This document shows, one piece after another, positions 19,102-27,726 of a stretch of 64,000 bases of DNA. Position 1 is the stretch's first letter. Every line of letters starts with the position of its first letter. The stretch is from Streptomyces niger (GTDB lineage Bacteria > Actinomycetota > Actinomycetes > Streptomycetales > Streptomycetaceae). Below the pieces are notes generated by a model. The model was not told the origin of the DNA. It made no database searches and saw only the letters and a list, made by a program, of their open reading frames with translations. The stretch is taken from assembly GCF_000718305.1 (NCBI RefSeq), contig NZ_JOFQ01000029.1, positions 3,848 through 67,847 of the forward strand. The letters run 5' to 3'. A program made the translations under genes and the position numbers.

Positions 19102-19365
19102 TCAGACCGCGGCCTTCTTCAGACGGCGCCGCTCGCGCTCGGACAGTCCGCCCCAGATACCGAAGCGTTCGTCATTGGCAAGCGCGTATTCAAGACATTC
19201 GGACCGGACCTCACAGGCGAGGCAGACCTTCTTGGCCTCGCGGGTGGAGCCGCCCTTCTCCGGGAAGAAGGACTCGGGATCGGTCTGGGCGCACAGTGCG
19301 CGCTCCTGCCAGCCGAGCTCCTCGTCCGCCTCCTCGACCAGCAATTCTTCGAACAGCTCGGTCAT
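19102..19365 (-). CDS. whiB: Developmental transcription factor WhiB (Fe-S)
   Basis: WhiB is the founding Wbl protein. It holds a 4Fe-4S cluster and works with WhiA to switch aerial hyphae to sporulation septation. The 87-residue protein begins MTELFEELLVEEADEELGWQ and has the four cluster cysteines: one in RALCAQTDPESFF, then CLACEVRSEC (two plus one). The Wbl turn GIWGGLSERERR and the basic tail RRLKKAAV complete it. Length and order equal those I recall for S. coelicolor WhiB. The ATG at 19365 has GAGGGG six bases upstream; the longer frame upstream has no support. A vegetative-type promoter lies about 70 bases upstream. Confidence 0.97.
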   Translation of the reverse strand: MTELFEELLVEEADEELGWQERALCAQTDPESFFPEKGGSTREAKKVCLACEVRSECLEYALANDERFGIWGGLSERERRRLKKAAV

Positions 19366-19437
19366 GTGCGCCCCTCGTCTGTCATTGCGTCCCCGTGATG
19401 TTGCCGTTACCGATGACGGCTGAACGACACGAGTGAA

Positions 19438-19467
19438 ATTACAAGTGCGTGGATCCGGGCCAGTCAA
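19438..19467 (-). promoter_or_regulatory. Vegetative-type promoter of whiB
   Basis: Read on the minus strand, TTGACT (19467-19462) and TGTAAT (19443-19438) are separated by 18 bases. Each matches five of six consensus positions for the principal sigma factor. Transcription would start near 19431, giving a leader of about 65 bases with a good ribosome site. S. coelicolor whiB is reported to have a vegetative and a developmental promoter; this fits the former. I cannot place the second. Confidence 0.6.
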
Positions 19468-20062
19468 GCCGAGATCTGCTATTGGGCCCCTTATTCACTC
19501 TGCGGAACCAAGGGTGCGCGGTAAGTGTTCATATCGGCTAAAACAAGGACAAACATTCGCCTCATACATCCCGCGACCCCCTTCTGCTTCTGAAGGACTC
19601 AACGGACGGCAATCACGTTGCACTCCATCACCAGAAGCGGGCTTGATCACATTCAGATCACGGAACCACAACGGCGTTTGATGTCGTGACTGGTGGGCCA
19701 CCTCTCCTGACCGTCGGGTGCACAAACCTTTCGCCGGGCACGGTAACCGGATGAGGTGAAACATTTAGCCCAAACCCGGCAACCAGTTGACACGCGCGCC
19801 GAGTACCCGCTCTCCTTGACTCCATGCCAGTGATGCCCGCGCCCCGCCTGACCCGTGCCTACGGGTCCCGCTGCGCTGCCCAGGCTCGCTGTCGCTGTTC
19901 CAGCTGTTGAAGCCACTGAGCTCCAGCCTTTTTCTCCCGCACCGCCCCTGAGCGGCCCGTGGCGCCGTACGCGACGCCGCACTCCGCTCGCCCGGCTCCA
20001 CGCCGCAGCGCAAGGCCGCAGCACCCTTTCCGTGCTCTTCTCCTCCGAGGAACCAGAAGTTC
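19468..20062. other. Long, relatively AT-rich intergenic region between whiB and the cupin gene
   Basis: No gene is supported in these roughly 600 bases; the small open frames have atypical codon content. The part 19480-19760 is clearly poorer in GC than the flanks. A TTGACA at 19787-19792 is a possible -35 for the rightward gene, without a convincing -10. The region is long for a Streptomyces promoter and probably holds several regulator sites for whiB. Confidence 0.6.
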
Positions 20063-20572
20063 ATGAACAGCGACAGCGACCTCCAGATCGCAGGCGACAT
20101 CTTCGAGGTCCCCCACCTCCTCCAGCCCCCGCGCGAACACCCCGCCACCGTGTCCGAATTCGCCGGGCTGGCCCGGTCGATCGCCGCCGACCGCGACCAG
20201 TGGGCGCCCCTCGTCGAGTACGACGCCACCACCCGCTGGTACCACCGGCTGCGCACGGGGCCGGGCTACGAGGTCTGGCTGCTGAGCTGGCTGCCCGGCC
20301 AGGGCAGCGGCCGGCACGACCACGGCCGGTCCTCCGGCGTACTGACCGTCCTGGAAGGGGAGTTGACCGAACACAGCTCCAGCGGCAGCCGGCTCCTGAC
20401 CGCCGGCACCCAGCGCGTCTTCGCGCCCGGGTACGTCCACGAAGTCACCAACGACACGCTCACCCCGGGCGTCAGCCTGCACGTCTACTTCCCCGGGCTG
20501 ACGGACATGCCGATGCACCCCAGGGCCCGGCACGAGAGCACACCCGCCGCTCAGCGGGCGGCCACGCCCTGA
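20063..20572 (+). CDS. Cysteine dioxygenase family cupin
   Basis: A 169-residue single-domain cupin of the cysteine dioxygenase type, which oxidises cysteine to cysteine sulfinate with iron and O2. The first cupin motif is seen as GQGSGRHDHGRSSGVLTVLE (two histidines), followed by LTEHSSSGSRLLTAGTQRVF and the third histidine in FAPGYVHEVTNDTLTPGVSL. The size fits bacterial members. It precedes fbiA by 42 bases in the same direction, which may be co-transcription or only proximity. The true thiol substrate is not certain from sequence. Confidence 0.82.
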   Translation: MNSDSDLQIAGDIFEVPHLLQPPREHPATVSEFAGLARSIAADRDQWAPLVEYDATTRWYHRLRTGPGYEVWLLSWLPGQGSGRHDHGRSSGVLTVLEGELTEHSSSGSRLLTAGTQRVFAPGYVHEVTNDTLTPGVSLHVYFPGLTDMPMHPRARHESTPAAQRAATP

Positions 20573-20614
20573 ACCCCTGATGGACACGGCCCCCGGCTGC
20601 GAGAGACTGGCCCC

Positions 20615-21574
20615 ATGCGCATTGTGGTTCTCGCCGGCGGCATCGGCGGCGCCCGCTTTCTGCGGGGACTGAAGGCAGCGGCTCCGGACGCGGACATCAC
20701 GGTCATCGGCAACACCGGTGACGACATCCACCTGTTCGGGCTGAAGGTCTGCCCGGACCTGGACACCGTGATGTACACGCTCGGTGGCGGCATCAACGAG
20801 GAACAGGGCTGGGGGCGTTCGGACGAATCCTTCCGCGTCAAGGAGGAGCTGGCGGCCTACGGCGTCGGACCTGAATGGTTCGGGCTCGGCGACCGGGACT
20901 TCGCCACCCACATCGTCCGTACGCAGATGATGAGCGCGGGCTACCCGCTCAGCGCGGTCACCGAGGCGCTGTGCGACCGCTGGCAGCCGGGCGTGCGTCT
21001 GCTCCCGATGACCGACGACCGGGTCGAGACCCACGTCGCCGTCGAGGACGAGAACGGCGAGAAGAAAGCCGTGCACTTCCAGGAGTACTGGGTCCGGCTG
21101 CGCGCCTCCGTGCCCGCCGAGGCCGTCGTCCCGGTCGGTGCCGAGCAGGCCAAGCCGGCCCCCGGCGTGCTGGAGGCGATCGCCGCCGCCGACGTCATCC
21201 TCTTCCCGCCGTCCAACCCGGTCGTCAGCGTCGGCACGATCCTCGCCGTCCCCGGCATCCGGGAGGCGATCGCCGAGGCCGGCGCGCCGGTCGTCGGCCT
21301 CTCCCCCATCGTCGGCGACGCGCCGGTGCGCGGCATGGCCGACAAGGTGCTGGCCGCGGTCGGCGTGGAGTCCACCGCCTCGGCCGTCGCCGCCCACTAC
21401 GGCATGGGGCTGCTGGACGGCTGGCTGGTGGACACCGTCGACGCGGACAAGGTCGCCGAGGTCGAGGAGGCCGGCATCCGCTGCCGCGCCGTGCCGCTGA
21501 TGATGACCGACGTCGAGGCGACCGCCGCGATGGCCCGCGAGGCGCTGACGCTGGCCGAAGAGGTACGGGCGTGA
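20615..21574 (+). CDS. fbiA: Phospholactate/phosphoenolpyruvyl transferase of F420 synthesis
   Basis: FbiA (CofD family) transfers the phospho-lactyl or, in actinobacteria, phosphoenolpyruvyl group to the deazaflavin Fo, making (dehydro-)F420-0. The 319-residue protein opens [19 protein letters not shown], the Rossmann loop of the family, and has [20 protein letters not shown] and [18 protein letters not shown]. Its stop overlaps the fbiB start by four bases (GTGA, 21571-21574). No strong ribosome site precedes the ATG; GAGACT six bases upstream resembles the leaderless -10 pattern with one mismatch. Confidence 0.95.
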   Translation: MRIVVLAGGIGGARFLRGLKAAAPDADITVIGNTGDDIHLFGLKVCPDLDTVMYTLGGGINEEQGWGRSDESFRVKEELAAYGVGPEWFGLGDRDFATHIVRTQMMSAGYPLSAVTEALCDRWQPGVRLLPMTDDRVETHVAVEDENGEKKAVHFQEYWVRLRASVPAEAVVPVGAEQAKPAPGVLEAIAAADVILFPPSNPVVSVGTILAVPGIREAIAEAGAPVVGLSPIVGDAPVRGMADKVLAAVGVESTASAVAAHYGMGLLDGWLVDTVDADKVAEVEEAGIRCRAVPLMMTDVEATAAMAREALTLAEEVRA

Positions 21575-22986
21575 CCGCCGCAGCGCAGGACGGCGCCGCG
21601 GCCCCCGGCGCCCCGTACGGCGAAAACGCCGAGGTGCCCGCGTACCGGGTCTGGGCGCTGCCCGGCATCCCCGAGGTGCGCCCCGGCGACGACCTCGCCA
21701 AGCTGATCGCCGCCGCGGCCACCGCGGACGGGCTGCCGGGGCTGGCCGACGGCGACGTGCTGCTGGTCACCTCGAAGATCGTCAGCAAGGCCGAGGACCG
21801 GATCGTGGCGGCGGACGACCGCGAGGCCGCCATCGACCAGGAGACCGTGCGGGTCGTGGCGCGCCGCGGCACGCTGCGGATCGTCGAGAACCGCAACGGC
21901 CTGGTCATGGCCGCCGCCGGCGTCGACGCCTCGAACACCCCGCGGGGCACCGTCCTGCTGCTGCCCGAGGACCCCGACGCCTCGGCCCGGGCGATCCGGG
22001 ACGGGCTGCGCGCCACGCTCGGCGTGCACGTCGGAGTGATCGTCACCGACACCTTCGGGCGGCCCTGGCGCAGCGGCCTGACCGACGTCGCCATCGGCGC
22101 GGCCGGCGTACGGGTCCTGGCGGACCTGCGCGGCGGCACCGACGGCCACGGCAACCCGCTCAGCGCCACGGTCGTCGCCACGGCCGACGAGCTGGCGAGC
22201 GCGGGCGACCTGGTCAAGGGCAAGGCCGGCGGGCTGCCGGTCGCGGTGGTACGCGGCCTGCCGCACACCGTGGCGCCGCCTCAGGACGCGGCCGACGGCG
22301 GCGAGCCGGACACCGGCGCCCGGGCGCTGGTCCGCTCCGCCGCCGACGACATGTTCCGGCTCGGCACCTCCGAGGCCGTACGGGAGGCACTGTCGCTGCG
22401 CCGTACGGTCCGGGAGTTCACCGACGACCCGGTGGACGGCGGCGCCGTGCGGCGGGCCGTCGCGGCGGCCGTGACCGCGCCCGCGCCGCACCACACCACC
22501 CCCTGGCGGTTCGTCCTGCTGGAGTCCGAGGAGTCCAGGACCCGGCTGCTGGACGCGATGCGGGACGCCTGGCTGGCGGACCTGCGCGGTGACGGGAAGT
22601 CCGAGGAGTCCGTCGCCAAGCGGGTGCGCCGCGGCGACGTGCTGCGCAACGCGCCGTACCTGGCGGTGCCGTGCCTGGTGATGGACGGCTCGCACACGTA
22701 CGAGGGGCCGGACGCGGCGGCCGACGCCCGGCGGAACGCCGCCGAGCGGGAGATGTTCGTGGTCGCCGCGGGCGCCGGGGTGCAGAACTTCCTCGTGGCG
22801 CTGGCCGGCGAGCGGCTGGGCTCGGCGTGGGTGTCCTCGACGATGTTCTGCCGGGATGTCGTACGGGAGGTACTGGCGCTGCCGGCGGACTGGGACCCGA
22901 TGGGGGCGGTGGCCATCGGGCGGCCGGCGGGCGAGCCGAAGCCGAGGGCTCCGCGGGAGCCGGCGGAGTTCGTCGCGGTGCGGTAG
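21571..22986 (+). CDS. fbiB: Bifunctional F420 gamma-glutamyl ligase / dehydro-F420 reductase
   Basis: FbiB adds the poly-gamma-glutamate tail of coenzyme F420 and, through its FMN-binding C-terminal domain, reduces dehydro-F420-0. The GTG at 21571 gives 471 residues. The N-terminal CofE-like ligase (about 20-250) has [20 protein letters not shown] and [20 protein letters not shown]. The C-terminal nitroreductase-like domain (about 270-450) has [18 protein letters not shown] and [20 protein letters not shown]. Both domains are complete. It overlaps fbiA by four bases and has AGAGG in front of the start, so the two are coupled. The gene ends 31 bases from the convergent glycosylase gene, with no clear terminator between. 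Confidence 0.94.
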   Translation: MTAAAQDGAAAPGAPYGENAEVPAYRVWALPGIPEVRPGDDLAKLIAAAATADGLPGLADGDVLLVTSKIVSKAEDRIVAADDREAAIDQETVRVVARRGTLRIVENRNGLVMAAAGVDASNTPRGTVLLLPEDPDASARAIRDGLRATLGVHVGVIVTDTFGRPWRSGLTDVAIGAAGVRVLADLRGGTDGHGNPLSATVVATADELASAGDLVKGKAGGLPVAVVRGLPHTVAPPQDAADGGEPDTGARALVRSAADDMFRLGTSEAVREALSLRRTVREFTDDPVDGGAVRRAVAAAVTAPAPHHTTPWRFVLLESEESRTRLLDAMRDAWLADLRGDGKSEESVAKRVRRGDVLRNAPYLAVPCLVMDGSHTYEGPDAAADARRNAAEREMFVVAAGAGVQNFLVALAGERLGSAWVSSTMFCRDVVREVLALPADWDPMGAVAIGRPAGEPKPRAPREPAEFVAVR

Positions 22987-23017
22987 GGCGCCTCCGGCGA
23001 TTGCCCGCAGCCGGGGA

Positions 23018-23926
23018 TCAGAGCCGGGCGATGTCGCGGACCGAGTAGCGGGGGGCTCGGCGGGGCGGGACTCGGCCTGAGAGCAGGAGGAGGCGGGCCG
23101 CGCGGTGGCGCTGGCCTTCGTAGGGGGCGAGGAGTTCCAGCATCTGCTCGTCGGTGCCGCCCATCCGGCCGGTGAGCGCGTAGACCGCGATGCGTGGCAG
23201 GTGCAGGTCGCCGAGGGTGAGGGCGTCGGGGGCGCCGTTGGAGCGTTGGAGGACCTCCGCTGCGGTCCACGGGCCGATGCCCTGGACGAGCTGGAGGCGG
23301 TGCAGCGCGGCCGGAAGGTCCATGTCCGCCGCCTCCTCCAGGCGGCGGGCGACCCGGGCGGCGCGTACGGCCGTGTCGGAGCGCTTGGCGTCGACGCCCG
23401 CGCGGTGCCACTCCCAGGACGGGATCATGGCCCAGCCGCGCGGGTCGGGCATCACCCGCAGCCGCTCGTGCGGGCCGGGCGCGGGCTCACCGAACCGCTG
23501 CAAGAGCAGCCGCCAGGCCCGGTACGCCTCGTCGCTGGTGACCCTCTGCTCCAGGATCGAGGGGATCAGCGATTCGAGGACGAGGCCGGTGCGGGCCAGC
23601 CGCAGCCCGGGGTTGCGGCGGTGCGCCTCGTGCACGATCCGGTGGCGGGCCATGAAGGCCGCGGGATCGTCCGACTCCCCGAGGAGGGAGGGGAGTCGGT
23701 CCAGCATCCAGTCGGCGCCCGCGCCCCACGCCTCGGCCTCGACGCAGCCCTCGGCGGGCCGCGCCGCGATCCTGACCGTCGCGGGGCCGTCGGGCGTGCG
23801 GGAGGCCCGCCAGACCGTGCCGGCCTCGACCCGGTACGCGGGGTCGCCCGGGCCGCGCCCCAGCACACCGAGGGTGCGCAGCAGGTCGTACGGGCCGGGC
23901 GGGGCCCAGGTGCGGGTGCGGGGCAT
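23018..23926 (-). CDS. AlkA-like DNA-3-methyladenine glycosylase (HhH-GPD)
   Basis: A base-excision repair glycosylase of 302 residues. The helix-hairpin-helix reads LQLVQGIGPWTAAEVLQRS (about residues 215-233) and is followed by the catalytic-aspartate motif DALTLGDLHLPRIAVYAL. An AlkA-like N-terminal beta domain (about 1-100) precedes it. It is not preceded by an Ada-type regulator gene. The ATG at 23926 lies six bases after a TACGCT element with no ribosome site, suggesting a leaderless message. Substrate range (alkylated purines) is assumed from the family. Confidence 0.85.
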   Translation of the reverse strand: MPRTRTWAPPGPYDLLRTLGVLGRGPGDPAYRVEAGTVWRASRTPDGPATVRIAARPAEGCVEAEAWGAGADWMLDRLPSLLGESDDPAAFMARHRIVHEAHRRNPGLRLARTGLVLESLIPSILEQRVTSDEAYRAWRLLLQRFGEPAPGPHERLRVMPDPRGWAMIPSWEWHRAGVDAKRSDTAVRAARVARRLEEAADMDLPAALHRLQLVQGIGPWTAAEVLQRSNGAPDALTLGDLHLPRIAVYALTGRMGGTDEQMLELLAPYEGQRHRAARLLLLSGRVPPRRAPRYSVRDIARL

Positions 23927-23932
23927 CCGTTC

Positions 23933-23938
23933 AGCGTA
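23933..23938 (-). promoter_or_regulatory. -10 element TACGCT for a leaderless glycosylase mRNA
   Basis: On the minus strand TACGCT is followed by six bases and the ATG, with no Shine-Dalgarno sequence; the start site should coincide with the start codon. Confidence 0.5.
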
Positions 23939-24032
23939 CGGGAGCGGGGCGGCGCGCCGGCCGCCCGGCGGGCCTCGTCACGGCGTGGCAGTCGTCACGG
24001 GGAGCGCGGCCCCCACCGGCCGCGGCCACCCG

Positions 24033-25115
24033 CTACTGGTCGGACGAGAACCGCACCGCCGCGGCCGGCAGGTCGGCGCCGCACCAGACGCGGATGCCCT
24101 CGCGCAGCTCGTTGTCGGCGCCGACGGTGGCGCCGTCGCCGATGACCGCGCCGGACAGGACCGTACGGGCGCCGATGCGGGCCCCGGCGCCGATGAGCGA
24201 GTCGTGGATCTGGGCGCCGGGCTCGACCACCGCGTCCGCCAGGACCGTGCTGCCGGCGATGCGCGCGCCCGCGCCGATCCGGGCGCCGCTGCCGACGACC
24301 GTGCCGCCGCTGAGCTTGGCGTCGGACGCGATGTCGGCGCCGTCCAGGACGAGGTGCTCGCCGCGCCGCCCGGGTACCGCCGGAGAGGGCGCGTGGCCGA
24401 GGACGAGGTCGGCGGAGCCGCGGACGAAGGCCTGCGGGGTGCCGAGGTCGAGCCAGTAGGTGGAGTCGACCATGCCCTGGAGGTGGGCGCCGGCCTCCAG
24501 CAGGCCGGGGAAGGTCTCGCGTTCGACGGAGACCGGGCGGTCCTGCGGGATGGCGTCGATCACGGAGCGGTTGAAGACGTAGGCGCCCGCGTTGATCTGG
24601 TCGGTGACGATCTCCTCGGGGGTCTGCGGCTTCTCCAGGAAGGCGGTGACCCGGCCGGTGTCGTCGGTGGGGACGAGGCCGTAGGCGCGCGGGTCCTCGA
24701 CCCGGGTGAGGTGCAGCGAGACGTCGGCCGACGTCTCCTGGTGGGTGCGCACCAGGGCTTCGATGTCGAGCCCGGTGAGGATGTCGCCGTTGAAGATCAG
24801 TACCGGGTCGTCGGGGCCCGAGTGGAGCCGGTGGGCGACGTTGCGGATGGCGCCGCCGGTGCCGAGCGGTTCCTTTTCGGTGACGTATTCGAGATGAAGC
24901 CCCCATTCCGACCCATCGCCGAAATACGGCTCGAAAACCTCGGCGAGGTAGGAAGTGGCCAGCACGATGTGCTCCACGCCTGCCGCGCGGGCCCTGGCCA
25001 GTTGGTGCGTCAGGAACGGCACGCCCGCGGCCGGGACCATGGGCTTGGGCGTGTGCACCGTCAGCGGACGCAGCCGGGTGCCCTTGCCGCCGACCAGAAG
25101 GATCGCTTCAGTCAC
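24033..25115 (-). CDS. Mannose-1-phosphate guanylyltransferase-like NDP-sugar synthase
   Basis: Joins a sugar-1-phosphate to a nucleotide, most likely mannose-1-phosphate with GTP to give GDP-mannose. The GTG at 25115 gives 360 residues beginning VTEAILLVGGKGTRLRPLTV, the nucleotide-binding signature, followed by TPKPMVPAAGVPF, the metal/sugar residues in DPVLIFNGDILTGLDIEAL and FLEKPQTPEEIVTDQINAG. The C-terminal third (about 250-350) is a left-handed beta-helix with hexapeptides such as IGAGARIAGSTVLADAVVEP. As I recall, the equivalent in S. coelicolor is the ManC protein SCO3039. The ribosome site is weak (AGAG). It is separate from manA and manB by 14 kb but completes the pathway. Confidence 0.85.
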   Translation of the reverse strand: MTEAILLVGGKGTRLRPLTVHTPKPMVPAAGVPFLTHQLARARAAGVEHIVLATSYLAEVFEPYFGDGSEWGLHLEYVTEKEPLGTGGAIRNVAHRLHSGPDDPVLIFNGDILTGLDIEALVRTHQETSADVSLHLTRVEDPRAYGLVPTDDTGRVTAFLEKPQTPEEIVTDQINAGAYVFNRSVIDAIPQDRPVSVERETFPGLLEAGAHLQGMVDSTYWLDLGTPQAFVRGSADLVLGHAPSPAVPGRRGEHLVLDGADIASDAKLSGGTVVGSGARIGAGARIAGSTVLADAVVEPGAQIHDSLIGAGARIGARTVLSGAVIGDGATVGADNELREGIRVWCGADLPAAAVRFSSDQ

Positions 25116-25235
25116 CTTTGTTGTCTCTGCTTCCTGCTGGGGTCGGCCGGACGGCGGACCAGTGTAGGCAGACGGTTTGCCCGCTTTGCCAGTGGGCTTA
25201 CCCACCGGTAGGCGGGCTCCGGCGCCGCCCGGCCG

Positions 25236-25261
25236 CGGAGCCCGTGCGCGCACGGGCTCCG
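25236..25261 (-). terminator. Palindromic terminator downstream of the amidase
   Basis: A perfect palindrome GGAGCCCGTGCG / CGCACGGGCTCC at 25237-25260, extended by one more pair, twelve bases beyond the amidase stop. It separates the amidase from the guanylyltransferase gene. Confidence 0.6.
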
Positions 25262-25273
25262 GCCCCCGGGCCC

Positions 25274-26623
25274 TCAGCGTCCCTGGAAGCGGGCGGAGGC
25301 GGTACGCGCCGAGCCGAGTGTGCCGTAGAGCGCGGCGCCCGGGCAGCTGGTCACGTAGCCGTCCCTGTGTCCGGAGATGACATTCAGCCGGACTTTGGTT
25401 CCCTTTTTGAAACGGTTGCCGCCTCCCGAGACCAGTGTGGTCTTGCCGTCCGGGTTGCGTCCGTACAGCCCCAGCTTCCACGCGGTGAGCTTGCCGAGGG
25501 CGTCGACGGCGGCTGCCGGCGGCTTGGCCTTGTCGAAGGTGCCGATGACCGCGATGCCGGTGGTGTCGTTGTTGAACCCGAGGGTGTGGGCGCCCATGAC
25601 GGCCTTGGCGACGCCGCCGGCCCGGCCCTCGAAGATCGTGCCGCACTTGTCGATGACGAAGTTGTAGCCGAGGTCCCGCCAGTGGTTGCTCTTGACGTGG
25701 TAGCGGTAGATGCCGCGGACGATCGCCGAGGACTGGTTGCAGGAGTAGGTGTTGCCGGTGGCGCTGTGGTGCACGAAGGCCGCCTTCACGGTCTTGGTGT
25801 ACCCGAACTTCGGCTCCCGCAGCTTCTCGTCGGCGCCCCAGCCGGCCCGGGTGATGATCTTCGGTCGCGGCCCGTTGCGCGGCTCGGCCCCGGCGGCCTG
25901 GCCGCGCTCCTGCTGGCCGGCCGCGGCCAGGTCCGCCTGCAGCCCGTCGGCGGGCGCCGCCGGGATCTCGGTGGCGCCCAGCGGGGCGAGCCCGGCGTTG
26001 GCGGCCGAGCTGTCGTTGGCCTGCTGCCCGGCGGCGGCCGGCGCGGGGTCGCGCTCGACCGGGGAACCGGGGTCGACCAGTTCGAGGCGCAGCCCGGCGG
26101 GCAGCTCGGTGACGGCCTGCCGGCCCTGCTCCGGGGCGATCCGCATCTGCACGGCGTCGGAGTCGCCCACCCACAGCGGGGCCGTGCCGCCGCGCGGCTT
26201 GGCGCCGCGCTCCGGGGAGTCCAGGTCGGGGGCGTCGTCGTAGTGCGTCTGCACGTCCTGCCAGGCACCCCACTTGTGGCTGCCGGTGGCGCGGGTGCGG
26301 ACCTGCGGCTGGCCGTGCAGTTCGGCCTGGGCGTCGGTCCAGACGACGCCGACGAGCGAGAAGGGCCGTACGTCCTTGACGGGCATGCCCACGGGCGCGG
26401 CCGTGGCGGCGCGGCCCGAGCCGCGGCCGGGGAGGACGCGGTCGCGGTCGCCGAGCGGGACGAGCGGCAGGGACTGGGTGCTTCCGGGGACGTCCGCGGA
26501 GGCGGCCTCGGGAGCGGCGGCTGCGGGGGCCTGGACGGAGTTCGCCCCGGCCGGCAGCGCGAGCGGTACGACGAGGGCCGCGAAGGTCGCGGCGCCGAGC
26601 GAAGTGGCAACGAAGGCACGCAT
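25274..26623 (-). CDS. Secreted peptidoglycan-recognition N-acetylmuramoyl-alanine amidase
   Basis: A 449-residue exported protein. The N terminus MRAFVATSLGAATFAALVVP is a signal peptide. A Pro/Ala-rich middle (about 30-240) follows. The PGRP/amidase_2 domain (about 255-430) has ITRAGWGADEKLREPKFGYT, the zinc ligands in AAFVHHSATGNTYSC (His), and VISGHRDGYVTSCPG (His and Cys), with YNFVIDKCGTIFEGRAGG between them. This would cut the bond between MurNAc and the peptide stem, or bind peptidoglycan. The ATG at 26623 has no good ribosome site. The gene is divergent from the TIGR03089 gene and lies just upstream of the LCP cluster, so a cell-wall role fits the context. Confidence 0.88.
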   Translation of the reverse strand: MRAFVATSLGAATFAALVVPLALPAGANSVQAPAAAAPEAASADVPGSTQSLPLVPLGDRDRVLPGRGSGRAATAAPVGMPVKDVRPFSLVGVVWTDAQAELHGQPQVRTRATGSHKWGAWQDVQTHYDDAPDLDSPERGAKPRGGTAPLWVGDSDAVQMRIAPEQGRQAVTELPAGLRLELVDPGSPVERDPAPAAAGQQANDSSAANAGLAPLGATEIPAAPADGLQADLAAAGQQERGQAAGAEPRNGPRPKIITRAGWGADEKLREPKFGYTKTVKAAFVHHSATGNTYSCNQSSAIVRGIYRYHVKSNHWRDLGYNFVIDKCGTIFEGRAGGVAKAVMGAHTLGFNNDTTGIAVIGTFDKAKPPAAAVDALGKLTAWKLGLYGRNPDGKTTLVSGGGNRFKKGTKVRLNVISGHRDGYVTSCPGAALYGTLGSARTASARFQGR

Positions 26624-26739
26624 GGAAGCGATCGTGGACGGAGTATGACAAATCCGCCATTGGGGACCTGACGTCTCATCGGCGCGTCGCGGCCCCACCG
26701 GCGACGCCGGGTACGCCGTACGGCGGCGGCCGGCGCGCG

Positions 26740-26745
26740 TAGGCT
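26740..26745 (+). promoter_or_regulatory. -10 element TAGGCT for a leaderless TIGR03089 mRNA
   Basis: TAGGCT is followed by seven bases and the ATG at 26753; no ribosome site is present. Confidence 0.5.
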
Positions 26746-26752
26746 GACGGCG

Positions 26753-27505
26753 ATGAACGCCACCGACCGAACCCCCGCCGACCTGCTGCGATCCGCGCTG
26801 ACCTCCGACCCGGCGCGGCCGCTCGTGACCTTCTACGACGACGCCACCGGCGAACGCGTCGAACTCTCCGTCGCCACCTTCGCCAATTGGGTGGCCAAGA
26901 CCGCCAACTACCTCCAGGACGAGCTGTCGGCCGAGCCCGGCGACCGGCTCGCACTGCTGCTGCCCACCCACTGGCAGACCGCCGTCTGGCTGGTGGCCTG
27001 CTCCTCCGTCGGAGTGGTCGCGGACGTCGGCGGCGACCCGGCGGCCGCGGACCTCGTCGTCAGCGGCCCGGACACCCTGGAGGCGGCCCGCGCCTGTTCC
27101 GGGGAGCGGGTGGCGCTCGCGCTGCGCCCGCTGGGCGGCCGCTTCCCCGAGCCGCCGGCCGGCTTCGCCGACTACGCCGCCGAGGTGCCGGGCCAGGGCG
27201 ACCGCTTCGCGCCGTACGCGCCGGTCGACCCGCACGCGCCCGCGCTCACCGTGGACGGGCGTGAGTTCACCGGCGCGGAGATCCGCGCGGCGGCCGTGGA
27301 GCTGGCCCGGCTGCCCGAGCGGCAGCGGGTGCTCTCCGCGCTGCCGTACGGCACGTGGGACGGGCTGGCGTACGGGCTGTACGCGCCGCTGGCGACCGAC
27401 GGCTCCGTCGTTCTGTGCCGCCACGCGGACCGGCTGGACGCGGACGGACTGGTCCGGCGCAAGGAGGCCGAGCAGGTCACCGTCGTCGCGCCCACGGAGG
27501 CCTGA
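26753..27505 (+). CDS. TIGR03089 family protein (acyl-adenylate-enzyme-like fragment)
   Basis: A 250-residue actinobacterial protein of the TIGR03089 family. The N-terminal part resembles the start of AMP-binding (acyl-CoA synthetase-like) enzymes: VTFYDDATGERVELSVATFA and WVAKTANYLQDELSAEPGDR, followed by LALLLPTHWQTAVWLVACSS. It lacks the long catalytic core and the ATP-binding loop of true adenylating enzymes, so it probably does not make acyl-adenylates. Function unknown. It is divergent from the amidase gene, lies 221 bases upstream of the first LCP gene, and seems to be transcribed as a leaderless message. Confidence 0.82.
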   Translation: MNATDRTPADLLRSALTSDPARPLVTFYDDATGERVELSVATFANWVAKTANYLQDELSAEPGDRLALLLPTHWQTAVWLVACSSVGVVADVGGDPAAADLVVSGPDTLEAARACSGERVALALRPLGGRFPEPPAGFADYAAEVPGQGDRFAPYAPVDPHAPALTVDGREFTGAEIRAAAVELARLPERQRVLSALPYGTWDGLAYGLYAPLATDGSVVLCRHADRLDADGLVRRKEAEQVTVVAPTEA

Positions 27506-27726
27506 GCCGCCGGCCAGGCATTCCGGCGGTTCGCCCGACCGGCCCAGCGGGCGCCCGTTGCGGGCGCCGATCCGTCCCGCGCGGTCCACGATCAGGAAGA
27601 CGTACAACCCTGCGCGGGACGCGGCCGTCTCCCGGGGTACCGGGGACCGGGCGCGCCGCCCGGGCCGCGGCACCGGGCGCACCGGCCGTACCCCGCGCGG
27701 CCGACGCACGAGGGGTGGACGCAGCC

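Noticed and set aside
19495..19764. Small minus-strand frame upstream of whiB
   Set aside because: Codon composition is unlike Streptomyces genes, there is no ribosome site, and it lies in the AT-richer control region.
23190..25211. A long plus-strand frame over the glycosylase and guanylyltransferase genes
   Set aside because: Shadow of two well supported minus-strand genes, with no recognisable family.
25274..27709. An 811-codon minus-strand frame that would extend the amidase far upstream
   Set aside because: The extension is antisense to the TIGR03089 gene; the signal peptide begins at 26623.
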